The position numbers and the translations under genes were made by a program. DNA of 64,000 nt, taken from the NCBI GenBank assembly GCA_023441625.1, contig JAEZOA010000043.1:9986-73985 (forward strand), in the 5' to 3' direction. Of this stretch, positions 17,303 through 26,687 are shown in pieces. The stretch comes from Bacillota bacterium. GTDB taxonomy: Bacteria; Bacillota; Clostridia; Acetivibrionales; DSM-1351. Each line of letters starts with the position of its first letter. The stretch's first letter is position 1. The notes under the pieces were generated by a model. It was not told the origin of the DNA and searched no databases. It saw nothing but the letters and a program-made list of their open reading frames with translations.

Positions 17303-18309
17303 ATACCAAAGATACTGCCAGCAATAAAGTTTTAGTGGAAGTTAAGAATTTAAAGCAATATTTTCAAATTCGAAATCATCTTGGTGAAAAAGCCTTTGTT
17401 AAAGCGGTTGATGATGTAACCTTTAATATATTTAGCGGTGAAACTTTAGGCCTAGTTGGAGAGTCCGGTTCAGGAAAAACAACACTAGGGCGTTCAATGC
17501 TTAGAATTTATGAGCCCACCAGTGGTACTGTTAAAATTGATGGCGTTGATATTACAAGGTTTGAGGGTAAAAAGCTTATACCTTATAGAAAGAAAATGCA
17601 ATATATTTTTCAGGATCCTTATGCGTCTCTGGATCCTAGAATGACAGTTTCAGATATTGTAGGTGAACCTCTGGACATACACAATCCTGGTTTATCGAAG
17701 AAAGATAGGATAGATAAAATAAAAGAGCTCCTTAGTCTTGTTGGGCTAAATACCGAACATGCCTCTCGTTATCCTCATGAATTCTCAGGCGGACAACGTC
17801 AGAGAATTGGTATTGCACGTGCTATTGCAGTTGAACCTGAGTTTATCGTATGTGACGAACCTGTTTCAGCTTTAGATGTTTCTATTAGAGCACAGATAAT
17901 TAATACACTTGAGGAAATGCAGGATAGGTTGAATCTCACATATTTATTTATATCTCACGATCTTGGTGTAGTAAGACACACCTGTGATAGAGTTGGTGTT
18001 ATGTATTTGGGCTGTATTGTTGAGTTGGTTGAGTCTGAGGAGCTTTACAAGCATCCTTTGCATCCGTATACCCAAGCACTGCTAACCGCTATTCCAGAGC
18101 CTAACCCTGAAACAGCAAAAAATCGTACTAGGATTATTCTAAAAGGAGAAATCCCCTCACCAGTTAATCCTCCTTCAGGCTGCAAATTTAGGACAAGATG
18201 TCCTTATGCACAGGATATTTGCGCTCAGAAGGTTCCGCAGCTTATAGATTACGGAAATGGTCACTATGTAGCCTGTCATTTTACTGGTAATTTAAGGAAT
18301 AAAGACTAA
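17299..18309 (+). CDS. oppF: Oligopeptide ABC transporter ATPase OppF
   Basis: Second ATPase of the importer, 336 aa, expected to dimerize with OppD. It has Walker A GESGSGKTT, signature FSGGQRQRIGIARAI, Walker B FIVCDEPVSALD, the H-loop ISHDLG and the C-terminal extension with CKFRTRCPYAQDIC. It starts with ATG overlapping the stop codon of oppD by 4 nt, so the two are coupled. An unusual structured gap of about 170 nt follows before oppA. Confidence 0.95.
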   Translation: MNTKDTASNKVLVEVKNLKQYFQIRNHLGEKAFVKAVDDVTFNIFSGETLGLVGESGSGKTTLGRSMLRIYEPTSGTVKIDGVDITRFEGKKLIPYRKKMQYIFQDPYASLDPRMTVSDIVGEPLDIHNPGLSKKDRIDKIKELLSLVGLNTEHASRYPHEFSGGQRQRIGIARAIAVEPEFIVCDEPVSALDVSIRAQIINTLEEMQDRLNLTYLFISHDLGVVRHTCDRVGVMYLGCIVELVESEELYKHPLHPYTQALLTAIPEPNPETAKNRTRIILKGEIPSPVNPPSGCKFRTRCPYAQDICAQKVPQLIDYGNGHYVACHFTGNLRNKD

Positions 18310-18433
18310 CTCCTTTATTGCAAAAAGTGTAGTTTTTTCTTGTCTGATGAGGTCGACATTAGGCTAGAAAATTTATCAAGGTATGAAAGCCTTGATGCAT
18401 GAGAAACTAAAAATAGCTGTAATAAAGGATTAG
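18306..18433 (+). ncRNA. Structured intercistronic element between oppF and oppA
   Basis: A long-range stem (18306-18322 with 18418-18433, about 15 bp with one bulge) encloses roughly 95 nt that include a 7-bp hairpin, ATCAAGG (18375-18381) with CCTTGAT (18390-18396). Such an element could block RNA decay or stop a fraction of transcripts, so that the binding protein is made in excess over the transporter. It is not followed by a T run. I recognise no known riboswitch in it. Confidence 0.5.
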
Positions 18434-18478
18434 ATTATAGATGAAAACATAATTTTAAATAATAGGGAGAATCAAAAA

Positions 18479-20095
18479 ATGAAAAAAATTATAGCCTTAT
18501 TTCTTTCACTTGCTATGGCTGTAACTCTGTTTACAGGTTGTGGCAACTCAACAGGTAGTAGTGCAAAGGCCATCTCAGCAACAATTGGCTCAGAACCAAA
18601 AACCTTAGATCCTTCATTAAATAACGCTCTTGATGGAGGCACATATATAAACTGTGCTTTTGAGGGCTTAACTACTTATGACAAGGAATCAAAAATAGTT
18701 CCTGGTGTCGCTGAGAAGTGGGACGTAAGTGCAGACGGTACTGTTTATACCTTCCACCTTCGTAAGGATGCAAAATGGTCAGACGGTAAGGATTTAACTG
18801 CACAGGATTTTGTATATTCTTGGCAAAGAACAATTGATCCTGCTACTGCTGCTGACTATGCATATTATTTGTATTTTGTTAAAAATGGAGAGGCTATTAA
18901 TGGAGGTAACGCTGCTATTGATACCTTAGGAGTAAAAGCAATTGATGAAAAGACCTTAGAGGTTACTCTTGAAGCAGCAATTCCATTCTTTACCGAAATA
19001 ACAGCCTTCCCTACACTTGTTCCTTTAAGGGAAGATATTGTTTCAGCTAATCCAGATAAATGGTCTCTTGATGCTAAGACATATATAGGTAATGGTCCTT
19101 ATGTTCTTGCTAGCTGGGAGCATGACTCCAAGATTACATTTGAAAAAAATGCTAATTACTGGGGAAAAGATTCAATTGTAGCTGATAAACTTGAATGGCG
19201 TTTGATGTCAGATGAGAATGCTATTCTGGGTGCTTTTAAGAATGGTCAAGTATCACTTGCTAGAGCAATCCCTACAGAAGAGTATACTGCAGAAAAAGAA
19301 GCCGGAACTCTTCAAATCTTCCCTCAGCTTGGAACATATTATCTGGACTTACTAAATAATAAAGCACCTTTTGACAATGCAAAGGTAAGAAGAGCTGTCT
19401 CTTTAGCTATTGACCGTAATTATATCGTAGAAAAAGTTACAAAGGGTGGACAAACACCTGCTTCAGCTTATGTACCTTATGGTATAGGAGATGTTAGTCT
19501 ATCACCTGATTTCCGTACTACTGGCGGTGACTTCTACTCAGTTAAGCCAGAAGACTTTGAAAAGAACGTGGCAGAAGCAAAGAAGCTTTTAGCTGAAGCT
19601 GGTTATCCAGATGGAAAAGGCTTCCCTAAGGTTACCTTTGGAATCAATACAGGTGGTAATCACCAACCAATAGCTGAAGCTATACAGCAAATGCTTAAGA
19701 CAAACCTTGGTATTGACTGTGAAATTCAAGCCCAGGAATGGAATGTATTCCAGCAGTCAAGAAAAGATGGCGTATTTAACATAAACCGTAATGGTTGGAT
19801 AGGTGACTATATGGACCCTTCCACTTTCTTGGATATGTTTACGTCAAATAATGGCCAGAATAACTCTAAGTACAATAATCCTGCATATGATGATGCTATA
19901 AAAGCTGCTAGAATTGAAACTGATGCAACTAAGCGTATGCAGCTATTCCATGATGCAGAAAAGCTACTCATGGATGATATGGGTATAGTGCCTATATACT
20001 TCTATACAGATCCAATTGAAATATCAAAGGATTTACAGAATTATGTTGTAACACCTCTTGGATTTATATATCTGCAATGGGCTTCTTTGAAATAA
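18479..20095 (+). CDS. oppA: Oligopeptide-binding lipoprotein OppA
   Basis: Substrate-binding protein of the importer, 538 aa. A lipoprotein signal ends in LFTGC with the lipidated Cys at residue 21, so the protein is anchored outside the membrane. The body has the family-5 binding protein pattern (IGSEPKTLDPSLNNALDGG, FHLRKDAKWSDGK, then the RRAVSLAIDRNYI segment), close to OppA-type proteins. A GGGAG site precedes the ATG. It is the last gene of the operon and ends at a strong terminator. Confidence 0.94.
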   Translation: MKKIIALFLSLAMAVTLFTGCGNSTGSSAKAISATIGSEPKTLDPSLNNALDGGTYINCAFEGLTTYDKESKIVPGVAEKWDVSADGTVYTFHLRKDAKWSDGKDLTAQDFVYSWQRTIDPATAADYAYYLYFVKNGEAINGGNAAIDTLGVKAIDEKTLEVTLEAAIPFFTEITAFPTLVPLREDIVSANPDKWSLDAKTYIGNGPYVLASWEHDSKITFEKNANYWGKDSIVADKLEWRLMSDENAILGAFKNGQVSLARAIPTEEYTAEKEAGTLQIFPQLGTYYLDLLNNKAPFDNAKVRRAVSLAIDRNYIVEKVTKGGQTPASAYVPYGIGDVSLSPDFRTTGGDFYSVKPEDFEKNVAEAKKLLAEAGYPDGKGFPKVTFGINTGGNHQPIAEAIQQMLKTNLGIDCEIQAQEWNVFQQSRKDGVFNINRNGWIGDYMDPSTFLDMFTSNNGQNNSKYNNPAYDDAIKAARIETDATKRMQLFHDAEKLLMDDMGIVPIYFYTDPIEISKDLQNYVVTPLGFIYLQWASLK

Positions 20096-20133
20096 ACCTG
20101 TAAGGTTTAGTAAAAATTATTTTATCGTATATT

Positions 20134-20178
20134 AAAAACCAGCGGCCTTCGATATCTACTCGAAGGCCGCTGGTTTTT
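20134..20178. terminator. Bidirectional terminator between oppA and ferritin
   Basis: A 19-bp GC-rich stem (20134-20152 with 20160-20178) flanked by A5 and T5 lies between convergent genes. Confidence 0.93.
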
Positions 20179-20212
20179 GAACACATAAGTAACTAATATT
20201 TATTTAATATTC

Positions 20213-20728
20213 TTAAACAGTTTCGGCTGCTATTGGTGTATATACTCTTTGAGCTAACTCAGCATCTAGCATAAATAATCCACTTGAGTCATTTTTAATG
20301 AGTTGTAGCTTTCTAAGATTCTTCTCTGCTGTTGCTTCTTCCTCAACCTGCTCAGATACAAACCACTGAAGAAATTGATTTGTAGCGTGGTCCTTTTCTT
20401 CTATTGCAGCGTTAATTATATTGTATATGGACTGTGTAACAAACTGCTCATGTTTAAGTGTATTTTCAAAAACCTCTTCTGCGGTTTTGAAATTTAAGAG
20501 GGGTGCATCAATTTGTAATAACTCAACCTTTCCACCCTTTTCATTAATATAATTGAAAAATTTCATTGCATGGTCACGTTCTTCCTGAACCTGAACGCGG
20601 AAGAAATTTGCAAAACCATCTAAGTTCTGCTCTGCAAAGTATGCTTCCATACCCAAATATAAATACGCTGAATAAAATTCCTTTTGTACTTGCTCATTTA
20701 ATAATTTATTCAATCTCTCGCTAATCAT
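20213..20728 (-). CDS. ftnA: Non-heme ferritin
   Basis: Iron-storage ferritin of 171 aa that oxidizes Fe(II) and stores it in a 24-subunit shell. Ferroxidase ligands are at the expected places: E17, E49/E50 and H53 (in QEERDHAMKF), a central Glu in LKHEQ, and a later Glu/Gln pair in the NQFLQWFVSEQVEEE helix. The start follows an AGGAGG site 7 nt before the ATG. It stands alone. Along with feoB it points to managed iron uptake and storage and some oxygen tolerance. Confidence 0.95.
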   Translation of the reverse strand: MISERLNKLLNEQVQKEFYSAYLYLGMEAYFAEQNLDGFANFFRVQVQEERDHAMKFFNYINEKGGKVELLQIDAPLLNFKTAEEVFENTLKHEQFVTQSIYNIINAAIEEKDHATNQFLQWFVSEQVEEEATAEKNLRKLQLIKNDSSGLFMLDAELAQRVYTPIAAETV

Positions 20729-21002
20729 TATTTACCTCCTGTTAAATTGTTTAAATTTACTATTATAATGTTATACCCTCGCATTTTAACCTTAAAACAA
20801 ATAAAATATTCAATTTTATAGTTTATCCATATATTTACTATATTAATATAATCTATTTCTCTATTATTGTGTTATAATTAATGTAATATTGCCATATTAG
20901 ATTTTTATTCTTTTACATATTGCGTATAAAAAATAGGGGAAATTTACTTAGTATAGTGTCTATCACTAATAAGATATTATTGAAGTATTAGGGAGTCAAA
21001 AA

Positions 21003-21995
21003 ATGCATTTTGAAGATTTTAAGTCCTTACTATACTCTGACACATCAGTGCCAGATATTTTTATCAGCCAATATATGCCTTCAATGGACAGCACAAGTGT
21101 GAAGGTTTATATTTATATGCTCTTTTTGTGCAAGCATAGCAAAAAGGCTACTACAGACGAATTAGCGAAAACATTAAATCTAACCTTGGATGAAGTAAAA
21201 GCTGCACTAACAAGTCTAGATAACCTTGAGGTTATTACTTGGGTTGAAGACAAGGTACAGTTAGCCGATTTAAAAGATGCTGAAATAAGACGTATATATA
21301 AGCTAAGATCCATTTCCTCTCCTGAACAAGCCGAAGAAAACTTTGAGAAGAACAAAAGCAGAAATAATACCCTTGCAGCTATAAATTCAAAGTTTTTTCA
21401 GGGTCTTATGCCTCCAAACTGGTATTTGACTATTGACAATTGGTTTTCTATATATAAGTTTGATGATGATGTAATGTACACTCTCTTTAAATATTGCTAT
21501 GACAACAATACCTTCCATAAGAGCTATATTGAGGCTGTTGCTACAAACTGGCATCGTCGTGGAATATTAAATTTCTTTGATTTAGAAAAATATTTTGAGC
21601 AAATGACACTTGTTCGTGGTATTAAAGGAACAATTATCAAGAAGCTACGCCTCAGAAGAGCATTAACACAGTACGAACATGAATATGTTGAAAAGTGGGT
21701 AATTGATTATAAGTATGAATTTGATGTTATTGAGATTGCTCTGAAAAAAACTGTTGGCAAAACCAATCCGGACTTTAAGTTTTTGAATAATGTCTTAACT
21801 AGATGGCATGACCTTGGATTAGTTTCGGCTGAAGAAATAATGAGCTATGAAAGCAGTCTAAATTCGCAGAATTCAGGCGGTCAAAGCACTCAAAAAGCTA
21901 AGACTAAAGATTCACAAAGAAATAATTTCGATCAGCGTGAATATAGCGATGAATATTTCGATAACTTTTTTACAAATACACCTAAGACATCTTAG
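21003..21995 (+). CDS. dnaD: DnaD-like replication initiation protein
   Basis: A 330-aa protein with an N-terminal winged-helix part (KATTDELAKTLNLTLDEVKA), followed by two DnaD/DnaB2-type helical domains (around 130-200 and 210-290, the second ending in KFLNNVLTRWHDLGL). A low-complexity polar tail rich in Ser, Gln and Asp follows. DnaD-type proteins remodel DNA at the origin and help load the replicative helicase. The next gene, 64 nt downstream, is a DnaI/DnaC-type loader, which supports this role. Confidence 0.88.
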   Translation: MHFEDFKSLLYSDTSVPDIFISQYMPSMDSTSVKVYIYMLFLCKHSKKATTDELAKTLNLTLDEVKAALTSLDNLEVITWVEDKVQLADLKDAEIRRIYKLRSISSPEQAEENFEKNKSRNNTLAAINSKFFQGLMPPNWYLTIDNWFSIYKFDDDVMYTLFKYCYDNNTFHKSYIEAVATNWHRRGILNFFDLEKYFEQMTLVRGIKGTIIKKLRLRRALTQYEHEYVEKWVIDYKYEFDVIEIALKKTVGKTNPDFKFLNNVLTRWHDLGLVSAEEIMSYESSLNSQNSGGQSTQKAKTKDSQRNNFDQREYSDEYFDNFFTNTPKTS

Positions 21996-22059
21996 TAATT
22001 GTATTTCTTACTAAGAGAATAGTAGACATTAAATATTAAATGAACTATTTGGAGTTACT

Positions 22060-23082
22060 ATGAACAGAGATATCCATAATATTATTGCAAGAGAATATGA
22101 AAGAAGGCAGAAACTATCTGCTGATATGGCGATGCAGCGTAAAGAGGCACTGTATTCCAAGCTTCCGCGTTTGCTTGAAATTGATGATCAAATTAATAAA
22201 TTGGGCATAAAATACAATAAGTTAATTCTATTCTCAAAGGGTGAAACCCCTGCACTTTTGGCTGAGCTTAATGATAAAATAAATTTACTTTCTAATGAAA
22301 AAATAAATATTATGAAAAGCCATGGGTTAGATATTGAACTATTTAAACCTCAGTATCAGTGTGAGAAATGCTGCGATACTGGTTATGTGAACCAATCCAC
22401 TGGTTCTGAGCGATGCTCTTGTTATAAGCAGCAAGTAATTAGTCATTTATTTAAAGCCTCAAATATAAACCTTACAGGTGATGAATGTTTTGAAAACTTT
22501 AGGGAGGAACTTTATCCTAATGAGGTTGATCAAGCAAAATATGGCATAGCTATATCTCCACGTGAGAACATCTCAAACATAAAAAATACCTGCATTGAAT
22601 TTACTAAACGTATTGATGACCCTAAGCAAAATAATCTTTTTTTTAGTGGCCGAACAGGTGTTGGTAAAACCTTTTTATCCTTTTGTATAGCTAGGGAATT
22701 ACTTAATAAAGGCAGAACTGTGCTATACTTAACAGCTCCAATGCTGTTTGATATTATTACCGAATACAAAATGAAAGCCTTCAAGGAAGATAATTTCAAT
22801 GATGACAAATATCAGAGTATTTTCTCTGTGGAGTTACTAATCATTGATGATCTGGGCACAGAACCCTTGAGTGATGCTAGATATTCTGAGCTTTTAAATA
22901 TTTTAAACTCTCGTCAAGCTCGAGATAGCATATCGGCCTGCAAAATTATTATCTCTACAAACATGAGTCCAAAAAAGCTTTTTGAGTTGTACTCAGAGCG
23001 TGTAACGTCAAGAATTAATGGCCTCTTTGACAGGTTGTTACTGTCAGGCATGGATATTCGTAGCATGAACCCTCCTAAATAG
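22060..23082 (+). CDS. dnaI: DnaI/DnaC-like helicase loader ATPase
   Basis: A 340-aa AAA+ protein expected to load DnaB helicase. The N-terminal third is helical and carries a Cys cluster (CEKC and CSC, about residues 105-125) typical of zinc-binding DnaI N-terminal domains. The ATPase core has Walker A SGRTGVGKT (near 200), Walker B LLIIDDLGTE and sensor ISTNMSPKKL. Gene order dnaD-dnaI matches the primosome arrangement of Clostridia. A terminator follows. Confidence 0.92.
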   Translation: MNRDIHNIIAREYERRQKLSADMAMQRKEALYSKLPRLLEIDDQINKLGIKYNKLILFSKGETPALLAELNDKINLLSNEKINIMKSHGLDIELFKPQYQCEKCCDTGYVNQSTGSERCSCYKQQVISHLFKASNINLTGDECFENFREELYPNEVDQAKYGIAISPRENISNIKNTCIEFTKRIDDPKQNNLFFSGRTGVGKTFLSFCIARELLNKGRTVLYLTAPMLFDIITEYKMKAFKEDNFNDDKYQSIFSVELLIIDDLGTEPLSDARYSELLNILNSRQARDSISACKIIISTNMSPKKLFELYSERVTSRINGLFDRLLLSGMDIRSMNPPK

Positions 23083-23111
23083 CGTGTATTATGGGTTATA
23101 GCACATTTTTA

Positions 23112-23143
23112 AAAGGGACTGTCTTATTTTAGACAGTCCTTTA
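23112..23143 (+). terminator. Terminator after dnaI
   Basis: GGACTGTCT (23116-23124) pairs with AGACAGTCC (23131-23139), with flanking A and T runs. Confidence 0.85.
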
Positions 23144-23286
23144 TTATTCCGTTTTTCGCATATTTCGTCATATTTTTGAAAAAATTATCATAATATTAGA
23201 TTTCTTGCAGGATTTATATGTTTTTTGTAGAATATAGCAAATAAATGACATTATGCTAAATAGTCTAAATTAAGGAGGAATGTAAT

Positions 23287-23688
23287 ATGTCAGAAGAAAT
23301 ATTGTTTGAGTCGGATAATTGTTTAATAACTTATGACAGCATCGGCAAGTGGATCTATTTTAAGCCCTTTGGCCTGTTTACACCTGTTCAGGCTAAAGAC
23401 GTATGTGAGAGAGTAATAGATGGTCTAAAACTTAAAAAGGTTAACAAAGTAATGAATGACCAACGCTTTCTTAAAGGAACAGTATGGAATGGTATTGGAG
23501 AATGGGTAAATAATGATTGGTTTCCACGGGCTATGGCTGCAGGTATGGCACATGTTGCATTAATGCAGCCAGCAGATATATTGTCCAGAACCACCTCAGA
23601 TAAAGCAGTGAAGGGGCAAAAAATTAACGATGTAATTACAATGTTTGTTGACTTTGAAGAAGCAAAGAAATGGCTTAAGGACCAATAA
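23287..23688 (+). CDS. SpoIIAA/STAS-like protein of unknown function
   Basis: A 133-aa soluble protein without signal or membrane segments. Strand-helix alternation and the segments MNDQRFLKG and AMAAGMAHVALMQP resemble the SpoIIAA-like STAS fold found in stand-alone proteins of unknown role. It lacks the phosphorylated Ser context of true anti-anti-sigma factors as far as can be seen. A strong AAGGAGG site precedes the ATG. It is monocistronic. I do not recognise a specific function. Confidence 0.6.
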   Translation: MSEEILFESDNCLITYDSIGKWIYFKPFGLFTPVQAKDVCERVIDGLKLKKVNKVMNDQRFLKGTVWNGIGEWVNNDWFPRAMAAGMAHVALMQPADILSRTTSDKAVKGQKINDVITMFVDFEEAKKWLKDQ

Positions 23689-23755
23689 TAATTTACATGG
23701 TATTCTGTAGAGATTAAAATAAACACATTTTTATTGTAACTAATATAATAAACAA

Positions 23756-23792
23756 CGCAAGTTGGCAAGCTAAAATTGCTTATGTTAATAAA
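23756..23792 (+). repeat. Dispersed palindromic repeat, copy A
   Basis: A 37-nt unit containing GTTGGCAAGC and ending in TTGCTTATGTTAATAAA. It matches the minus-strand copy at 26467-26503 at 33 of 37 positions. The central palindrome is partly decayed here. It is followed directly by a hairpin. Confidence 0.8.
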
Positions 23793-23793
23793 C

Positions 23794-23829
23794 AGAGGGA
23801 CTCGAGAATCAATAGGCTCTAGCCCCTCT
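23794..23829 (+). terminator. Imperfect hairpin following repeat copy A
   Basis: AGAGGG pairs with CCCCTCT and an inner CT/GAG block pairs with CTC/AG, with two mismatches. No T run follows, so termination is uncertain. Confidence 0.4.
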
Positions 23830-24051
23830 AATACTTAATAGTCTACCTACAGCATATTTTTATATAAGTAGAGGCTTTCTATAAACGAACATATTGGAAC
23901 TTCAAATTTGTGATTTCAATAAGAGAAATTAATTACCTTAAAAATAAATAGGTAATGCTATAAACCCTGATTTGTTGTTCTATTCGAAATAATTAAACTA
24001 GAAAAATGAAGCTAACTAGATAATAAATTTCCAATACTGGAGGCGATCAGG

Positions 24052-25287
24052 ATGATGGAATTAACCAAAAAGAGGCCATTTCTAATATTCCTAACTATAT
24101 TATTCAATTTTGCCTTTATCTTAGTAATATCCTTAGTAACTGGTTCATTAATTGCACTAACAATATGTAGCCTAGCGTCATTACTATTTACATCATTTAT
24201 AATAATTTTGATAATATATAAAACCTCATGCCGTTTATCTAGTGAAATTGAAAAGGTTTCTTGTGGAGATTTTTCTCATTTAATCAATGATACTGAGTAT
24301 TCAATGCTTAATAAACCGGCAAAATCAATTAATTTATTCATCAAGAATATAAAGTCTATACTTTCGGAAGTTTTGGCAGTGTCTGATACCATTGATGTTG
24401 CAAGTAACATTATGAATGAATCAATTAAGAATAATACTCAAGCTATTGATCAGATTTCATTAACAGTAACTGAAATTGCAAAAGGTGCTGCAGACCAGGC
24501 TTATCAAGCTCAACAAGGAGCTGAGGCGATAGAAAAATTCTCAGATGAGATTAACTCTGTATATAATACTTATAAAAGTGTAACTACTGAGTCAAAGGAA
24601 ATTGTACAATTGACAGTTGTAGGCTCGGAATCAATTAAAGCACTTCTAGAGAAGTCGCAAGAAAATTTTAAGGCATCTGAAAGAATATCTGAAATTATAC
24701 AGGGTTTTGTTAAGACAACAGAAGGTATTAATCAATTTATCGGGTCTATAGAAAACATTGCAGCTCAAACAAACCTTCTTGCCTTAAATGCAGCTATTGA
24801 AGCGGCTAGAGCTGGTGAAGCAGGCAAAGGCTTTGCTGTTGTTGCTGATGAAGTTAGAAAGCTTGCCGACGAAAGCAAAAAATCTACACAAGAAATTAAC
24901 AACCTATTACATAGTATTACCAGAGAGTCAGAGCTTGCCGCAGAATCAATTGAGACAATTAAGAACATATCCCTTGAGCAGAATATTTCCGTCAGTAAAA
25001 CCGATACTTCTTTTAACGATATTGCTAGTGCAATCAAAAATATTGTTGATAAAATTAATATTGTAGATAAGGCTATTAATAAAATGCAAGATGATAGACT
25101 GGTAATCTGTGGGATTATAGAGAGTATTTCATCAGTAACCGAAGAAACTGCCGCTTCAAGCCAGGAAGTCGCTTCTACAATTGAAAATGAAACAGCTTCA
25201 ATAAGGGAAATAGAAGATATTACAGCAAGTCTTAGTGAGTTAATTAAGGATCTTGGAACTAAAACTAAAAGATTTCAAGGCATATAA
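24052..25287 (+). CDS. Methyl-accepting chemotaxis protein without sensor domain
   Basis: A 411-aa chemoreceptor-type protein. Two membrane helices (about residues 10-30 and 33-55) follow each other with almost no extracellular loop, so the usual outside ligand domain is missing. A short HAMP-like stretch leads into a full MCP signalling domain with the conserved hairpin tip (QTNLLALNAAIEAARAGEAG, GFAVVADEVRKLA). It would contact CheA/CheW. It may sense membrane state or an internal signal. A GGAGG site precedes ATG 24052 (24055 is also possible). It stands alone. Confidence 0.9.
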   Translation: MMELTKKRPFLIFLTILFNFAFILVISLVTGSLIALTICSLASLLFTSFIIILIIYKTSCRLSSEIEKVSCGDFSHLINDTEYSMLNKPAKSINLFIKNIKSILSEVLAVSDTIDVASNIMNESIKNNTQAIDQISLTVTEIAKGAADQAYQAQQGAEAIEKFSDEINSVYNTYKSVTTESKEIVQLTVVGSESIKALLEKSQENFKASERISEIIQGFVKTTEGINQFIGSIENIAAQTNLLALNAAIEAARAGEAGKGFAVVADEVRKLADESKKSTQEINNLLHSITRESELAAESIETIKNISLEQNISVSKTDTSFNDIASAIKNIVDKINIVDKAINKMQDDRLVICGIIESISSVTEETAASSQEVASTIENETASIREIEDITASLSELIKDLGTKTKRFQGI

Positions 25288-25342
25288 CCAGTTTAAAATA
25301 GATTGTAAAACCTATCTCGGAAACCATAGTATTCATTATACA

Positions 25343-25388
25343 GTAAAAAGCCATGAAATAACACTTACTAGCGTTATTTCATAGCTTT
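25343..25388. terminator. Bidirectional terminator after the chemoreceptor gene
   Basis: A stem of about 19 bp with few mismatches (AAAAGC, ATGAAATAAC and complements), flanked by A and T runs, lies between convergent genes. Confidence 0.85.
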
Positions 25389-25431
25389 TTCTATGCTTTG
25401 ATATAGAATAAACATATGACTTTCTATGTTA

Positions 25432-26559
25432 TTATTTCAACCATAGCATCTTCAATAAATCATATAATACTCCACTGTTCACATTCATCAACTCGAGTAT
25501 TTGTCCAACAAAAATTAATAAAATAATAATTACTCCCGGAAGAACCGCAATAAGTCCTGCTAAACTAAATTTGCTTTGTGGACTCTTTAGTATCGTCTGT
25601 TCAGCCTCACTCTCGAGGTGAAATTGTACTGGTAGTGTCTTGCTTTGATTATCTTTTTGAGTACTTCTATAGAACACATATAATAATACAATAAATACAG
25701 CAACGAAAGCTAAAAAAGCAATAGCATAAATTATAATTGCAATTACTAAAGAAACTGTTGGGATATTACTAAAGTCTAAGTTTTGTGCCTGTTCATACCC
25801 CGTTTTTCCCAACCTTTCCGACATTTCTGCTGTCCAATAGGTTAGTATAACTGCTACTGTATTATTTGTAAAATGAGCAACCATACCGCTATATATACTT
25901 TTAGTTCTATATACAATATAACCTATTAATGCGCCTAAAAGTATCGTGCTGACACCCTTTTGAATATCTCTGTGCAGAATTCCAAATAAGACTGAGGTAA
26001 TAACTAAGGAAGCTATAACGCCGAATCTATCATAGCCTTTACTTATCAAGCCTCTAAATAGAGTTTCCTCGCATACAGCTGCAGACACACCTATTACTAA
26101 TATAGCAATAAAAAGTGTTGGAATATCTGGGATTAATATCTGATCAATTGGCAAGTTTTTACCAAATACCAGTCTTATTAATCCTAACACTAATAGGTTT
26201 AATACACCTACAACGGGCATTGCAAACATTGTTAAAAATACTATTATAAGATAATTTATAGGTCTAGTTCTTCTAAGCTTTAGTGTATCTTTAATATTGT
26301 ATTTCCCGACTATAAGAAAAACTAAAACAGGTAGGAGAACAAAAATTACTTCTCCAAGTCCGCTTTTTAAATACTTGTTTTCAAAGGGCAAAAGTACTCC
26401 CCCATAGGTTAAAAACATGGTTGCTATTGAAAATAGTATACCAGCAGCCACGGGGCCAGGGTATTTTTTATTAACATAAGCAGTGTTGGCTTGCCAACTT
26501 GCATTGTTTTCTTCTTTAATATCTAAAGACGGAAACTCACTATCACTGTTATTCTCCAC
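25432..26559 (-). CDS. CPBP-family intramembrane protease (CAAX/bacteriocin-processing type)
   Basis: A 375-aa membrane protein with about eight helices. It has the CPBP glutamate motif EETLFRGLI, then FGILHRD and AHFTNN, the residues expected at the intramembrane metal site. GTG 26559 is chosen as start because AGGAGG lies exactly 7 nt before it; the frame runs 17 codons further without support. Codons for residues 19-31 (ASWQANTAYVNKK) are encoded by a copy of a dispersed palindromic repeat (26467-26503), suggesting an in-frame insertion just before the first helix. Substrate unknown. Confidence 0.85.
   Translation of the reverse strand: MENNSDSEFPSLDIKEENNASWQANTAYVNKKYPGPVAAGILFSIATMFLTYGGVLLPFENKYLKSGLGEVIFVLLPVLVFLIVGKYNIKDTLKLRRTRPINYLIIVFLTMFAMPVVGVLNLLVLGLIRLVFGKNLPIDQILIPDIPTLFIAILVIGVSAAVCEETLFRGLISKGYDRFGVIASLVITSVLFGILHRDIQKGVSTILLGALIGYIVYRTKSIYSGMVAHFTNNTVAVILTYWTAEMSERLGKTGYEQAQNLDFSNIPTVSLVIAIIIYAIAFLAFVAVFIVLLYVFYRSTQKDNQSKTLPVQFHLESEAEQTILKSPQSKFSLAGLIAVLPGVIIILLIFVGQILELMNVNSGVLYDLLKMLWLK
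26467..26503 (-). repeat. Dispersed palindromic repeat, copy B, inside a coding sequence
   Basis: Minus-strand 37-nt copy with the intact palindrome GTTGGCAAGCCAAC. It matches copy A (23756-23792) at 33 of 37 positions and lies in frame within the CPBP protease gene, where all codons stay open. Confidence 0.85.
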
Positions 26560-26687
26560 TAAATATCCTCCTAAAAAGTTACTTACAGATACCTTAATAT
26601 TACTATTCAATTGCAGCTATTACAATTATTTTATGAATTTTTTGATTGTCCTCTTTGATTAGAATTACCTTCTTTTAAATATCCATA

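Larger units (their letters stand above)
23689..24051. other. Gene-free region with dispersed repeat copy and hairpin
   Basis: The region holds one copy of the dispersed palindromic repeat (23756-23792) followed by an imperfect hairpin (23794-23829), then about 220 nt of AT-rich sequence leading to the chemoreceptor gene, where I see no further feature. Confidence 0.6.

Noticed and set aside
18344..18370. CTGATGAG followed by GAAA, resembling a hammerhead ribozyme core
   Set aside because: The sequence between the two blocks cannot form the needed stem II and no suitable cleavage site with stem III is visible.
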